This document shows positions 16,092 to 26,231 of a DNA stretch of 64,000 nucleotides, one piece after another. The position numbers were made by a program, and so were the translations under genes. The stretch lies in NCBI RefSeq assembly GCF_001936575.1, contig NZ_MSMP01000012.1, positions 1-64,000 of the forward strand. The letters run 5' to 3'. The notes under the pieces were generated by a model. That model was not told where the DNA came from, made no database searches, and worked only from the letters and a program-made list of their open reading frames with translations. This DNA comes from Tenacibaculum agarivorans (GTDB lineage Bacteria; Bacteroidota; Bacteroidia; Flavobacteriales; Flavobacteriaceae). Positions within the stretch are counted from its first letter, which is position 1. The number at the start of each line of letters is the position of its first letter.

Positions 16092-17849
16092 ATGACAAGT
16101 CACTTTGAGTTAAATGAAGTAACTAAAAAATTGCCTAAACATTTACATAAGTTTGTGGTAAAACAACCTTATGATGAATATACTGCCCAAAACCAAGCTG
16201 TTTGGCGTTATGTAATGCGAATGAATGTAGATTATTTAGGTAAGGTTGCTCATGAATCTTATTTAAATGGATTAGACAAAACAGGAATTTCTATAGATAC
16301 TATTCCAAGAATGGCAGGTATGAATAGAATATTAAAAGAAATAGGTTGGGCAGCTGTGTCTGTTGATGGGTTTATTCCGCCTAATGCTTTTATGGAATTC
16401 CAAGCATACAATGTTTTGGTAATAGCTTCTGATATGAGAACTATAGATCATATCAAATATACACCTGCACCAGATATTATTCATGAAGCTGCAGGACATG
16501 CCCCTATTATAGCGAATCCAGAATATGCAGAATATTTAAGACGTTTTGGAGAAATAGGAGCAAAAGCAATTTCTTCCTCAAGAGATTATGAAATGTACGA
16601 AGCTATTCGATTGCTTTCTATTTTAAAAGAAAATCCAAACTCATCTCAAAAAGAAATTAAAGAAGCACAAGAAAAGGTTGAGTGGTTACAGAATAATATG
16701 GGAGAGTTATCAGAAATGGCTCAAATTCGAAATTTACACTGGTGGACAGTAGAATATGGCCTAATAGGAACTGTTGAAAACCCTAAAATCTATGGAGCAG
16801 GTTTACTTTCTTCTATAGGAGAAAGCAAGTGGTGTATGCAAGATGCAGTTAAAAAACTCCCATATACTTTAGAAGCATCTAATGTTTCTTTTGATATTAC
16901 AAAACCACAACCACAGTTGTTTGTTACACCTGACTTTGCATATTTAAGTTTAGTGTTGGAGCAGTATGCAAATACGATGGGAATAAGAAAAGGTGGTTTA
17001 AGTGGAATCACTAAATTAATAGATTCTAAAAATTTAGGAACTATAGAATTGAGTACTGGAATTCAAGTTTCCGGAGTTTTCACAAATGTCATAGTAGACA
17101 CAAATAATAAACCTATCTATATTCAAACTACAGGTGGAACTGCTTTAGCCAATAGAGACAAAGAATTAATTGGTCATGGAACGCATTACCATGCTGAAGG
17201 TTTTGGAAGCCCAATAGGTAAATTGAAAGGGATCAATATTGCTATTGAAAATATGAGCCCTAGAGATTTAGAGGCTTATGGTATTTATGAAGGTAAAACA
17301 GTAAGTTTAGAATTTGAAGGAGGCGTTAAAGTAGAGGGAGAAGTGATCACTGGAACTAGAGATTTGAGGGGAAGAATTCAATTAATTTCATTTAAAAACT
17401 GTACAGTTACGCATTTTGATACGATTCTTTTTCATCCAGATTGGGGAATTTATGATATGGCTGTAGGAGTAGAGATAATTTCAGCTTATGCAGGTCCTGC
17501 AGATGTAAATTCTTTTGAAGATCTAGGAAAAGTATCCGAAACCAAAACACACAAAATAAATTATTCTACTTCTGATAGAGAATTGTATGGTTTGTATGAG
17601 GAAGTACGACAAATGAGAGTAGGAAATACTATTTCTGAAGCTAAAATTTTAGGGATATTTCATATACTAGAAGAACAATTTAATGAAGATTGGTTATTGG
17701 CATTAGAATTGTATGAATTAGCTGTGGAAAAAAATTATGATGTTCAAAAATCAATTAAAGACTATCTAGAGGCATTAAAAGTTAATGAAGGGTATGCAAC
17801 ATTAATAGAAGATGGATTATCTTTACTTCTTGATGAACACGTAGTGTAA
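16092..17849 (+). CDS. phhA: aromatic amino acid hydroxylase (phenylalanine 4-monooxygenase type), long form
   Basis: The N-terminal half is a pterin-dependent, iron-containing aromatic amino acid hydroxylase that converts phenylalanine to tyrosine. The iron ligands are H131 and H136 in HEAAGHAP and E221 in HWWTVEYGL. At 585 residues it is about twice the length of proteobacterial PhhA. The C-terminal ~300 residues (from about 300) are a mostly beta region followed by helices, a form usual in Bacteroidota whose role is not known to me. There is no N-terminal ACT domain. The next gene, a rhodanese, starts on its stop codon. Confidence 0.93.
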   Translation: MTSHFELNEVTKKLPKHLHKFVVKQPYDEYTAQNQAVWRYVMRMNVDYLGKVAHESYLNGLDKTGISIDTIPRMAGMNRILKEIGWAAVSVDGFIPPNAFMEFQAYNVLVIASDMRTIDHIKYTPAPDIIHEAAGHAPIIANPEYAEYLRRFGEIGAKAISSSRDYEMYEAIRLLSILKENPNSSQKEIKEAQEKVEWLQNNMGELSEMAQIRNLHWWTVEYGLIGTVENPKIYGAGLLSSIGESKWCMQDAVKKLPYTLEASNVSFDITKPQPQLFVTPDFAYLSLVLEQYANTMGIRKGGLSGITKLIDSKNLGTIELSTGIQVSGVFTNVIVDTNNKPIYIQTTGGTALANRDKELIGHGTHYHAEGFGSPIGKLKGINIAIENMSPRDLEAYGIYEGKTVSLEFEGGVKVEGEVITGTRDLRGRIQLISFKNCTVTHFDTILFHPDWGIYDMAVGVEIISAYAGPADVNSFEDLGKVSETKTHKINYSTSDRELYGLYEEVRQMRVGNTISEAKILGIFHILEEQFNEDWLLALELYELAVEKNYDVQKSIKDYLEALKVNEGYATLIEDGLSLLLDEHVV

Positions 17850-18160
17850 TGATGAAATTATTTAATTTATTTAGAAAGAAAAATATGGCAAACGAAATTC
17901 AAGAGTACTTAGAAAAAGGTGCAGTTGTATTAGATGTAAGAACTTTAGCAGAATGGAATGAAGGACATAGTGAAGGAGCTAAGCACATTATTTTAGATAC
18001 GATTCCTGATCATGTAGAAGAAATTAAATCATGGGATAAACCAGTGATTGCAGTATGTAGAAGTGGAGCGAGAAGTGGAAGAGCAACAGAGTTTTTACAA
18101 GGTCAAGGAATAGATATAATCAACGGTGGACCTTGGGGAGACGTTGATCAATATTTATAA
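17849..18160 (+). CDS. rhodanese-like domain protein
   Basis: This 103-residue single-domain rhodanese has the active cysteine in the loop VCRSGARSG. VLDVRTLAEWNEGH is the conserved entry motif. The first 12 residues (MMKLFNLFRKKN) precede a second methionine at 17885 that begins the domain directly and may be the true start. It handles sulfane sulfur in the cytosol, presumably as sulfurtransferase. It overlaps the phhA stop by one base and the pair ends at a strong terminator. Confidence 0.88.
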   Translation: MMKLFNLFRKKNMANEIQEYLEKGAVVLDVRTLAEWNEGHSEGAKHIILDTIPDHVEEIKSWDKPVIAVCRSGARSGRATEFLQGQGIDIINGGPWGDVDQYL

Positions 18161-18178
18161 AAATAAGAACAATATTTT

Positions 18179-18214
18179 ACAGTTTAATGACGACTAATTT
18201 TGTCATTAAACTGT
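18179..18214 (+). terminator. Terminator of the phhA-rhodanese operon
   Basis: Perfect 13-base-pair stem (18179-18191 with 18202-18214) with a 10-base loop, 19 bases after the rhodanese stop. The 3' T content is modest. Confidence 0.65.
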
Positions 18215-18233
18215 TATTGTATTCCAAGTTGCT

Positions 18234-18758
18234 ATGGACATATATTTTTTAATTTTCGGAGTATTACTCATCCTATTTTTGGTAAAGAAAGTTTCAGCTC
18301 AAATTAAACAACGTAAACTATATAAGTTAGAGTCTTTAATTAGAGAAGAAGAATGCCAAGAAATAGACTTAGAAGACATAATAGTAGAAGGTTTTCATTA
18401 TAGTGAACATGTCGCGGTAGATGTCTATGACAATAAAATAGATGATAAAAAGTATACCGATTATTCAAACCCTTATCAGTTAAGTAATAAATTTCATAAG
18501 GATAAAGAGATTACAAAGTTTTACTCAACTTTGAAACTAGATTTTAATTTTGAAGAAAAATCATATAAATTATCAGGAAAAATTCCTTTAGATGAAGTTA
18601 CTTTGCGAATGAGCTTTTTACAGCAAAAAAGGGGCAAGATATTTATAGAAAAGGAACAAATTCAGAAGAGTGCTACAAAAACAAAAAAAATATTTTATTT
18701 AGATCTTGAGTTTTTAGATCATGAATCGGTTAGGTTTTTAAACCTTAAAACATATTAA
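18234..18758 (+). CDS. membrane-anchored hypothetical protein
   Basis: The 174-residue protein has one N-terminal transmembrane helix (residues 3-19) with a basic cytosolic flank and then a soluble alpha/beta domain rich in E, K and D. No motif or family was recognised. It is convergent with the GSCFA gene, overlapping its end by 4 bases. Confidence 0.6.
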   Translation: MDIYFLIFGVLLILFLVKKVSAQIKQRKLYKLESLIREEECQEIDLEDIIVEGFHYSEHVAVDVYDNKIDDKKYTDYSNPYQLSNKFHKDKEITKFYSTLKLDFNFEEKSYKLSGKIPLDEVTLRMSFLQQKRGKIFIEKEQIQKSATKTKKIFYLDLEFLDHESVRFLNLKTY

Positions 18759-19705
18759 AACTCCATAAAAGGAAATATTTTTACAAGCGTTTCCTTTTTT
18801 TCTTTTAACTTTTTTAGAAATTTTTGATGTGCCTCAGAATTTGGGTTAAAGGGTTTATGTGCCAAACCTTTTTGAATTTCTTCTACTTTGGTTATGGTTT
18901 GCATCGTATTTTCACTAAACCAAGTTTCGGAAAACTTTTCCCAGATATAATGAATAGCCGTTTGGTTGGGGTGGATCATATCTTCTTTATAAAATCGATA
19001 ATCACGGAGTTCATCCATTAAAATCTCATAGGAAGGGAAATAATACTGTTGTTTTCTAGGATTTACTACTTCATGAATTCCAGCAAGTAAATGTGCTTTA
19101 CTTCTTTGGTTTTCAATAAAACCATCTTTTAAGTGACGGACAGGAGAAACAGTGAAAATGATGGATGCTTTTGAATTTACAGTTGTAATTAAAGCGCAAA
19201 TATTCTCTAAAATAGCTTTAATTTCCTCTACAGTTAATAATTCTTTTAAGAACTGTTTTTGAGGAACTTTATGACAATTAGCAACAATAGTATCTGAAGT
19301 AATAAAACGATAGACCCAAGCTGTTCCTAAGGTGATTATAATGTGCGTTGAGTTGGTAATTTGTTGCTTAGTTATTTTTATAGCTTCATTTAAGTTTTGA
19401 AGCAGTTCTTCTTTAACGTTGTTGCTTAATTGAGAATGTGCATCAAAACAATGCCAACGTTCGTTCAATTCAAAAATATCGTCTTCAGTATATTCTTTAG
19501 CATTAATTGAGTTTAAAACTAAATGTTCAATAGCCTTTGGATGAAACAAAATTCCTAATGGATTTTGAGCTGATTGAAACTTATAATATGAAAGTTTATT
19601 TCCAATATTTTCAGAGAAACAAGATCCTAAAAGCAGTAATTTTGAATGATAATCAATTTGATGATGAGGTTGTTTTTGTAATCGTATTTTAGTTTGTAAA
19701 TCCAT
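18755..19705 (-). CDS. GSCFA domain protein
   Basis: The 316-residue protein carries the namesake GSCF motif near its N-terminus (LLLGSCFSENIG) and further family motifs such as ITLGTAWVYR, FTVSPVRHLKDG and the DMIHPN triad-like segment. The family looks like an SGNH-type hydrolase: the GSC serine with D and H of DxxH in DMIHP. It has no signal peptide. Substrate unknown. Confidence 0.92.
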   Translation of the reverse strand: MDLQTKIRLQKQPHHQIDYHSKLLLLGSCFSENIGNKLSYYKFQSAQNPLGILFHPKAIEHLVLNSINAKEYTEDDIFELNERWHCFDAHSQLSNNVKEELLQNLNEAIKITKQQITNSTHIIITLGTAWVYRFITSDTIVANCHKVPQKQFLKELLTVEEIKAILENICALITTVNSKASIIFTVSPVRHLKDGFIENQRSKAHLLAGIHEVVNPRKQQYYFPSYEILMDELRDYRFYKEDMIHPNQTAIHYIWEKFSETWFSENTMQTITKVEEIQKGLAHKPFNPNSEAHQKFLKKLKEKKETLVKIFPFMEF

Positions 19706-19713
19706 GGATCAAT

Positions 19714-20346
19714 TTAGTTCACTACAGGAGATGCTAATGTAGCTGAAATTTCTGGGACTCTTTTATTAAAGTACGTTTTGATATTTTGGAAATCAATTTT
19801 GTCTAAGGATAAGAATAGTAACACTTCCTTTGAATCTTCCTTGTGAAGATGAATTTGATTCGGATAAATTTCCATAGACGTAATTTCTGAAGCTTTAAAA
19901 ATTCGTTCTTCTTTACCGTTCTTAAAAGTGATTTGTCCCTCTTTAATTTGGAATGAAGCTGTCTTTTTTAAAAAAATTCCCCCCATGGTGTTAACTAAAA
20001 CAATTAAGAAAAGTATAATATAATTTATATTGAACGTATCGAATATTGAAGCATATATGATAAATCCAATAATTAAAAATACTGAAATGCCTAGACTTCC
20101 ATCTTTAGAATCATAATCATCTTCAGAAGGAATGAATAGTACTTCAGGCTTTTCTTTTGTTGGGGTAAATGCCTTGTAGATAAAATAGATTAGTAGTAAA
20201 AGTAAAGCGGAAGTAATAACAGGTTTAGGAATTTTTTCATAATAAAATGAAATTGTATCTCCGTAGAAATATTCTATTACTTTGTATACAATAAAATAGA
20301 TCCAAAAACCAAATTGTTCCCAATAGTGTGATAATTTCTCTTTCAT
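19714..20346 (-). CDS. membrane protein with PH-like C-terminal domain
   Basis: From 20346 this is a 210-residue protein. It has hydrophobic segments near residues 12-25, 40-60, 85-103 and 105-125, followed by a soluble beta-rich domain (ASFQIKEGQITFKNGKEERIFKASEI) of bacterial PH type. The reading frame can be extended to 20448, but the added residues translate a 7-base tandem repeat and are not credible. Function unknown. Confidence 0.65.
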   Translation of the reverse strand: MKEKLSHYWEQFGFWIYFIVYKVIEYFYGDTISFYYEKIPKPVITSALLLLLIYFIYKAFTPTKEKPEVLFIPSEDDYDSKDGSLGISVFLIIGFIIYASIFDTFNINYIILFLIVLVNTMGGIFLKKTASFQIKEGQITFKNGKEERIFKASEITSMEIYPNQIHLHKEDSKEVLLFLSLDKIDFQNIKTYFNKRVPEISATLASPVVN

Positions 20347-20411
20347 ATTTGTAAAAATAAAAAAATCTAAAGCTATGATAACCTTAGATTTTTTAATTTT
20401 AATATTATTCC

Positions 20412-20467
20412 AACTTCCAACTTCCAACTTCCAACTTCCAACTTCCAACTTCCAACTTCCAACTTCT
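20412..20467. repeat. Heptanucleotide tandem repeat (AACTTCC)n
   Basis: Seven perfect copies of AACTTCC (20412-20460) are followed by an eighth with one change (20461-20467) that contains part of the alaS stop codon. It sits between alaS and the next gene on the same strand. The complementary GGAAGTT unit is a recurrent intergenic microsatellite in Bacteroidota to my knowledge. Confidence 0.9.
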
Positions 20468-23081
20468 AGCTTACATACTCTTTAGCACGTTCTAAAGCTT
20501 TAGGAATTCCACCAGGGTTTTTACCTCCAGCAGTAGCAAAGAAATTTTGTCCACCACCACCACCGTGGATTAATTTTCCTAACTCTCTAACAACTTTACC
20601 AGCATCGTAACCTTTTTCATTCGCTAAATCTTTAGAAATATAACAAGTCAACATGGCTTTTTCTTTAGATGGTGCTGTTGCAAATAAGACAAATAAATTA
20701 TCGATTTCACCACCTAATTCAAATAGTAAATTTTTAATACTACCTGGATCTAAGTCAACTTGTGTAGCTAAGAAGTTTACACCATTTATTTCAGTGATTT
20801 GATTTTTTAAATCACCTTTCATATTCTTAGCCTTATCTTTTAGAAGTTGTTCTATTTGTTTCTTTAACGTAGTATTTTCATCTTGTAAAGTAGTAACTGC
20901 TTTAGCTAAATCTTTAGGATTTTTTAATACTTCTTTTACAGCATTAAATTTAGTTTCAACATCCTCAAAATATTCTCCAACAGCCATATTAGTAATAGCT
21001 TCAATACGACGAATTCCAGCTGCAACTGCACCTTCAGATTTGATTTTGAAATACCATACATCTCCTGTTTGTTGTACGTGTGTTCCTCCACATAGTTCCA
21101 TCGATTGACCAAATTTAATAGCTCTTACACTATCACCATACTTTTCACCAAATAATGCAATTGCACCTTCGTCTATAGCTTGTTGCATTGGAATATTTCG
21201 TTTTTCCTCTAATGGAAGGTTCTCACGAATACGAGCATTAACAAACTCTTCAATTTCTCTTAACTGATCAGCATCAACTTTAGAAAAATGAGAAAAATCA
21301 AAACGTAAATGTTTAGGGCTCACTAAAGAACCTTTTTGCTCTACGTGTGTTCCTAAAATAGTACGTAATGCTTGGTGTAATAAATGCGTTGCTGTATGAT
21401 TGCTTGCAGATAATCTTCTATACTCATCATTAACTACAGCTTTAAATGATTCGTTTAAATGCTTTGGTAAATTCTTAGCGTAGTGAATAATAACATTATT
21501 CTCTTTTTTAGTATCTAAAATATAAACAACATCACCATGCGCATCTTCTAAGAAACCTTTATCTCCAACTTGTCCTCCTCCTTCAGGATAAAAAGGTGTC
21601 ATGTTGAATACTAATTGATATTGGTCACCATCTTTTTTAGTGGTAACTTTTCTATAGCGAGTTAACTTTACATCTACGCTTAAAGTATCGTAACCAACAA
21701 ATTCTTCAACTTCATCTTCAATTAAAGTAACCCAGTCATCTGTTGCAAGTGCAGTAGCTTGCCTACCTCTTTCTTGTTGCTCTTTTAATGCAATTTTATA
21801 TTCAGATTTGTTATAAGAAAATCCTCTTTCAGATAAAATTAAACCTGTAAGATCTTCTGGGAACCCATAAGTATCTTTTAATTCAAATACTTTACGTCCA
21901 GAAATTTCCTTAGAAGAACTATTTTGAATAACAGTGTCTAATAAAAGAAGTCCTTGTTCTAAAGTTTTTAAAAACGATTGTTCTTCTTCTTTAATTACAT
22001 TATGAACTAAAGTAGCTTGTTTTTTTATTTCAGGGAAAGCTTCTCCCATTTGATGAGATAAAGTTTCTGATAGTTTATAAATAAAAGCTTCTTTCTGATT
22101 TAAGAAAGTAAATCCGTAACGAATAGCACGTCTTAAGATTCTACGAATTACATATCCGGCTCCATTATTACTAGGTAATTGGCCGTCTGCAATAGCAAAA
22201 GAAACGGCTCTAACGTGATCAGCAATTACACGAATAGCAACGTCTATTTTTTCATCATTTCCATAGTTTACACAAGTGATTGTCTCAATTTCTCGAATTA
22301 ATGGAGTAAATACATCAGTATCGTAATTTGATTGTACGTCTTGTAAAACCATACACAAACGCTCGAATCCCATACCTGTATCAATATGTTTTGCAGGTAA
22401 TTCTTCTAGAGATTTATTAGCTTTTCTATTGTATTGCATGAAAACTAAGTTCCATATTTCAACAACTTGAGGATGATCTTCATTTACTAAAGATTTTCCA
22501 TCAATTTTAGCTTTTTCCTCAGCCGAACGAATGTCAACATGAATTTCAGAACAAGGTCCGCATGGTCCTTGATCTCCCATTTCCCAGAAGTTATCTTTTT
22601 TATTTCCCATTAAGATACGATCTTCAGAAATATGTTGTTTCCATAAATCGTAAGCTTCCTGGTCCATTTTTGTGCCATCTTCTTTATCACCTTCAAAAAC
22701 GGTAACGTATAAAATATCTTTAGGAATTTTATAGACTTCAGTTAGTAGTTCCCATGCCCATGCGATAGCTTCTTTCTTAAAATAATCACCAAAACTCCAG
22801 TTTCCTAGCATTTCAAACATGGTGTGATGATAGGTGTCATAACCTACTTCTTCTAAGTCATTATGTTTTCCAGAAACACGTAAACACTTCTGACTATCAG
22901 CTATTCTAGTACTTTTAGGAGTGTTGTTGCCCAAGAAAAACTCTTTGAATGGCGCCATACCCGAATTAGTAAACATTAGGGTTGGGTCATTTTTTAAGAC
23001 CATAGGAGCAGAAGGAACAATTTCGTGTTGTTTTGAATTGAAAAAGTCCAAAAACTTAGTTCTAATTTCTTGAGATTTCAT
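20466..23081 (-). CDS. alaS: alanine--tRNA ligase
   Basis: AlaRS charges tRNA-Ala. The 871 residues cover the N-terminal class II catalytic domain ([43 protein letters not shown]), the helical tRNA-binding region, the editing domain with HTATHLLH and the zinc-binding CGGTH, and the C-terminal glycine-rich DHHA1 domain ([15 protein letters not shown]). The order and length are normal. The stop codon TAG falls in the edge of a heptanucleotide repeat. Confidence 0.98.
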   Translation of the reverse strand: MKSQEIRTKFLDFFNSKQHEIVPSAPMVLKNDPTLMFTNSGMAPFKEFFLGNNTPKSTRIADSQKCLRVSGKHNDLEEVGYDTYHHTMFEMLGNWSFGDYFKKEAIAWAWELLTEVYKIPKDILYVTVFEGDKEDGTKMDQEAYDLWKQHISEDRILMGNKKDNFWEMGDQGPCGPCSEIHVDIRSAEEKAKIDGKSLVNEDHPQVVEIWNLVFMQYNRKANKSLEELPAKHIDTGMGFERLCMVLQDVQSNYDTDVFTPLIREIETITCVNYGNDEKIDVAIRVIADHVRAVSFAIADGQLPSNNGAGYVIRRILRRAIRYGFTFLNQKEAFIYKLSETLSHQMGEAFPEIKKQATLVHNVIKEEEQSFLKTLEQGLLLLDTVIQNSSSKEISGRKVFELKDTYGFPEDLTGLILSERGFSYNKSEYKIALKEQQERGRQATALATDDWVTLIEDEVEEFVGYDTLSVDVKLTRYRKVTTKKDGDQYQLVFNMTPFYPEGGGQVGDKGFLEDAHGDVVYILDTKKENNVIIHYAKNLPKHLNESFKAVVNDEYRRLSASNHTATHLLHQALRTILGTHVEQKGSLVSPKHLRFDFSHFSKVDADQLREIEEFVNARIRENLPLEEKRNIPMQQAIDEGAIALFGEKYGDSVRAIKFGQSMELCGGTHVQQTGDVWYFKIKSEGAVAAGIRRIEAITNMAVGEYFEDVETKFNAVKEVLKNPKDLAKAVTTLQDENTTLKKQIEQLLKDKAKNMKGDLKNQITEINGVNFLATQVDLDPGSIKNLLFELGGEIDNLFVLFATAPSKEKAMLTCYISKDLANEKGYDAGKVVRELGKLIHGGGGGQNFFATAGGKNPGGIPKALERAKEYVS

Positions 23082-23144
23082 GGGTTATTTCGTTAAAAAA
23101 ATTCTAATAAAAAAAGGGAAAACGCTAAGTTTTGAAACATTTTA

Positions 23145-23152
23145 TAAATTTG
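23145..23152 (+). promoter_or_regulatory. TAnnTTTG -7 box for the M23 peptidase gene
   Basis: TAAATTTG lies 61 bases before the preferred start at 23214. It ends two bases before an upstream in-frame ATG (23154), which would leave no leader if that ATG were used. Confidence 0.45.
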
Positions 23153-23213
23153 CATGTCTAACTTATATAAAAGCTGTCCCTTAAAAGGACACAAAAGTAC
23201 TACATTTGGTCAT

Positions 23214-24182
23214 ATGGCAAAAGTAAAATATTATTACGATCCAGATACCTTGTCGTATCAGCAAATATCGCTGAGAAAACGAGATAAGTTCAAAAATAGC
23301 GTTATAGTCGTATTGGGTATAGGATTAACCGCTTTTTTGGGGTTTATGGTATTGAGTCAATTTCTAGAGTCTCCTTCTGAAAGAGCACAGAAGAGAGAAT
23401 TAGAAAATATGAAATTACATTATGAGCTATTAAGTAAAAGAATGCAAGAAACATCGGAGGTATTATCCGATTTACAAGAGCGTGATAATTATATTTATAG
23501 ATCGTATTTTGAAGCAAACCCTATTCCTGATGAGCAGCGTAAAGCAGGTTTTGGAGGGGTAAATCGTTACAAGAATCTAGAAGGTTTTAATAACTCTGAA
23601 ATGATTAAAGATGTGACGAAAAAGCTAGATGTGTTGTCTAAACAATTAGTAGTGCAGTCTAAATCGTTAGACGAAATCGTAAATTTAGCTAAAGAAAAAG
23701 AAAAAATGTTAGCTTCTATACCAGCAATTCAGCCTTTAAAAGCTGAAGATTTAACACGAATGGCCTCGGGTTACGGAATGCGAATGCATCCGATTTTAAA
23801 GATTCGTAAAATGCATAAAGGAATGGATTTTACAGCACCTAAAGGAACACCAATCTATGCTTCAGGAAATGGAACAGTTTCTAGAGCAAACAGAAGTGCT
23901 ACTTTTGGTAAAGTGGTTTACATTGAACATGGATATGGTTATAAAACCATTTATGCTCATATGAGTAAAATAGGAGTGAAAAAAGGACAAACGGTGAAAC
24001 GAGGAGATATTATTGGTTATGTAGGTAATACAGGAAGATCGGTATCTGCTCATTTGCATTATGAAGTGCATCGAAACGGTAGAGCTGTAAATCCGATTTA
24101 TTACTATTACGGAGATTTAACTCCAGAAGAATTCTTAGCGATGCAAAAGGCATCTGAAGATGAAGGCCAATCATTTGATTAA
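23214..24182 (+). CDS. M23 family metallopeptidase (LytM-type)
   Basis: From 23214 the protein is 322 residues, starting MAKVKYYYDPDTLSYQ, a typical flavobacterial beginning. It has a single transmembrane helix (about residues 28-48), a coiled coil, and a C-terminal peptidase_M23 domain. The zinc ligands are H and D in MHKGMDFTAP and the HxH of SAHLHYEV. It should face the periplasm and cut, or regulate cutting of, peptidoglycan cross-links during growth and division. The frame is open to 23154, but that start abuts a promoter box. Confidence 0.9.
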   Translation: MAKVKYYYDPDTLSYQQISLRKRDKFKNSVIVVLGIGLTAFLGFMVLSQFLESPSERAQKRELENMKLHYELLSKRMQETSEVLSDLQERDNYIYRSYFEANPIPDEQRKAGFGGVNRYKNLEGFNNSEMIKDVTKKLDVLSKQLVVQSKSLDEIVNLAKEKEKMLASIPAIQPLKAEDLTRMASGYGMRMHPILKIRKMHKGMDFTAPKGTPIYASGNGTVSRANRSATFGKVVYIEHGYGYKTIYAHMSKIGVKKGQTVKRGDIIGYVGNTGRSVSAHLHYEVHRNGRAVNPIYYYYGDLTPEEFLAMQKASEDEGQSFD

Positions 24183-24211
24183 TATATAAAATACCCCAAA
24201 TTAAGAACACT

Positions 24212-25273
24212 ATGATGATAAAAAGAACACTTTCTTTAGTATTAATTACTATAGGTTTTATCCAGGCTACAGCTCAAGAACTTGACAGTACTAAAGTAGT
24301 GGATAAAGAAATAACTTTTATGGCGGTTGGAGACATGATGTTAGGAACTACATTTCCTAATGCATCGTATTTACCACCTAAAGGCACCTATCCATTTAAA
24401 GATGTACAAAGTGTTTTTAATACAGCAGATGTTTTATTTGGAAATTTAGAAGGAACATTAACTGACACAGGAAAAAATGCAAAAAGATGTAAAGATCCCT
24501 CAAAATGTTATTCATTTAAAAGCCCTGAATCTTTTGGAAAGCATTTTGAAAAAGCTGGATTTGATGTAGTAAGTATTGCCAATAATCATATTGGAGATTT
24601 TGGAGGAATTGGGATAAAAAATACATTAAAAACACTTGATAATTTAGGTATTGCTAGTGCTGGAGTATTGTCTAAACCAACCACTACTTTTGAAAGAGAT
24701 GGAGTGAAATACGGACTAATAGCTTTTGCGCCAAATAAAGACTGTTTAAAGTTAAATTTTGTAACTAAGGGAACACAAATGGTGAAGAACTTAGCTAAAA
24801 AAGTAGATATAGTCATCGTTTCTTTTCATGGAGGAGCTGAAGGAACTAAACATAAAAATGTACCTAGAAAAACGGAATATTTTTATGGTGAAAACAGAGG
24901 TAATGTTTATGCTTTTGCACATAAAATGATAGATGCAGGAGCAGGAATAGTTTTAGGTCATGGACCTCATGTACCAAGAGCCATAGAAGTATATAAAGGT
25001 AAATTTATAGCCTATAGTATGGGGAATTTTGCGACTTACAAACGTTTTAGTATGAGTGGTTCTAAAGCATATTCACCAATTTTTGAATTAAAATTAGCTA
25101 AGAATGGTGATTTTATAGAGGGGAAAATTCATTCTGCTATTCAAACAAAAACAAGATATCCTTTTATAGATTCTGAAGAAAAAGCATATAAAGAAATAAA
25201 AAAACTGACTTTACAAGACTTCCCAGAAAATAAGATTAAATTTGGTAAAGAAGGAAAAATAGGATTACAGTAA
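24212..25273 (+). CDS. CapA family protein (PGA_cap metallophosphatase-like)
   Basis: The 353-residue protein has a signal peptide (cleavage near TAQ) and the CapA fold: MAVGDMMLG, LFGNLEGTL, SIANNHIGDFG, SFHGGAEG and LGHGPHVPRAIEVYKGKFIAYSMGNF. CapA members take part in poly-gamma-glutamate export in Bacillus, but most Bacteroidota members are uncharacterised periplasmic phosphoesterase-like proteins. No capB or capC is nearby. It is followed at one base by the MerR-type gene. Confidence 0.88.
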   Translation: MMIKRTLSLVLITIGFIQATAQELDSTKVVDKEITFMAVGDMMLGTTFPNASYLPPKGTYPFKDVQSVFNTADVLFGNLEGTLTDTGKNAKRCKDPSKCYSFKSPESFGKHFEKAGFDVVSIANNHIGDFGGIGIKNTLKTLDNLGIASAGVLSKPTTTFERDGVKYGLIAFAPNKDCLKLNFVTKGTQMVKNLAKKVDIVIVSFHGGAEGTKHKNVPRKTEYFYGENRGNVYAFAHKMIDAGAGIVLGHGPHVPRAIEVYKGKFIAYSMGNFATYKRFSMSGSKAYSPIFELKLAKNGDFIEGKIHSAIQTKTRYPFIDSEEKAYKEIKKLTLQDFPENKIKFGKEGKIGLQ

Positions 25274-25274
25274 T

Positions 25275-25607
25275 ATGCACATCGATCTACCTGAAAAACG
25301 ATACTATAAAATTGGAGAAGTGGCCAAAGCATTTGATGTTAATACATCTCTGATCCGTTTTTGGGAAGGTGAGTTTGATATTATTAAACCTAAAAAAAAT
25401 GCTAAAGGAAATCGATTGTTCACACCTGAAGACATTGAAAATTTTAAACTGATTTATAACTTAGTGAAAGAGAGAGGTTTTACTTTAGAGGGAGCAAAGC
25501 AAAAACTAAAGCAAAACCCAACTAAAATAGTTCAAAATCAGGAAATAATTAGTAGATTGGAAGCAGTTAAGGCTGAATTAATAAAAATCAAAAATCAAAT
25601 AGAATAA
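25275..25607 (+). CDS. MerR family transcriptional regulator
   Basis: The 110-residue protein is an N-terminal MerR winged helix (YYKIGEVAKAFDVNTSLIRFWE, then NRLFTPEDIENFKLI) and a short helix. It lacks an effector domain, as in the small MerR-like proteins usual in Bacteroidota. It starts one base after the capA-type gene and 15 bases before lemA, so it may be co-transcribed with them. Confidence 0.9.
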   Translation: MHIDLPEKRYYKIGEVAKAFDVNTSLIRFWEGEFDIIKPKKNAKGNRLFTPEDIENFKLIYNLVKERGFTLEGAKQKLKQNPTKIVQNQEIISRLEAVKAELIKIKNQIE

Positions 25608-25622
25608 CAAAAAATCAAAATT

Positions 25623-26231
25623 ATGAAGAAATGGTTAGTACCACTATTAGTAGTTGGAGCTGTAGTATTATATGCATTTAGCTCAGGAAAAGGATTCTAT
25701 AATACAGCAGTACAATTAAATGAAAATGTTTCTGAATCATGGGGAAATGTACAAACGGCATACCAAAGAAGAAACGATTTAATAGGTAACTTAGTAAAAA
25801 CAGTACAAGGAGCAGCTGACTTTGAAAAAAGTACTTTAGAAGCAGTAATTAACGCAAGAGCTAAGGCTACTTCAATCAATATAGATCCTTCTAAGGTTAC
25901 ACCAGAGCAATTAGCACAATTTAATCAAGTTCAAGGAGGATTGAGTGGCGCCTTAAAAAGCTTATTAGTTACTGTAGAACGTTATCCAGATTTAAAAACC
26001 AATCAAAACTTTTTAAAATTACAGGATGAGTTGGCAAGTACAGAAAATCAAATACTAACGGCTAGAACAAGATTTAATGAAGCTATAAAGCCCTATAATA
26101 ATCATGTAAAGAAGTTTCCAAATAATTTTTTTGCGGGGTGGTTTGGCTTTGAAGGGAAACCTTATTTTGATGCTGAGCCTGGTGCTGAAAAAGCTCCTGA
26201 TGTAAACTTTGATTTTGGAAATAAAAAGTAA
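25623..26231 (+). CDS. lemA: LemA family protein
   Basis: The 202-residue protein has an N-terminal membrane anchor (residues 4-19), then the LemA helical domain with the YNTAVQLNENVSESWGNVQTAYQRRNDLIGNLV motif region and FNEAIKPYNNHVKKFPNNFFAGWFGF. LemA proteins are membrane-attached helical bundles of unknown function. Next come two TPM-domain genes, the usual lemA-TPM arrangement. Confidence 0.95.
   Translation: MKKWLVPLLVVGAVVLYAFSSGKGFYNTAVQLNENVSESWGNVQTAYQRRNDLIGNLVKTVQGAADFEKSTLEAVINARAKATSINIDPSKVTPEQLAQFNQVQGGLSGALKSLLVTVERYPDLKTNQNFLKLQDELASTENQILTARTRFNEAIKPYNNHVKKFPNNFFAGWFGFEGKPYFDAEPGAEKAPDVNFDFGNKK

Noticed and set aside
20347-20448. 34-residue N-terminal extension of the PH-like membrane protein
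   Set aside because: The start translates the heptanucleotide repeat ([12 protein letters not shown]), a known false-ORF pattern; the ATG at 20346 is used.
20412-20467. CRISPR-like repeat
   Set aside because: The 7-base units are contiguous with no spacers, so it is a microsatellite.
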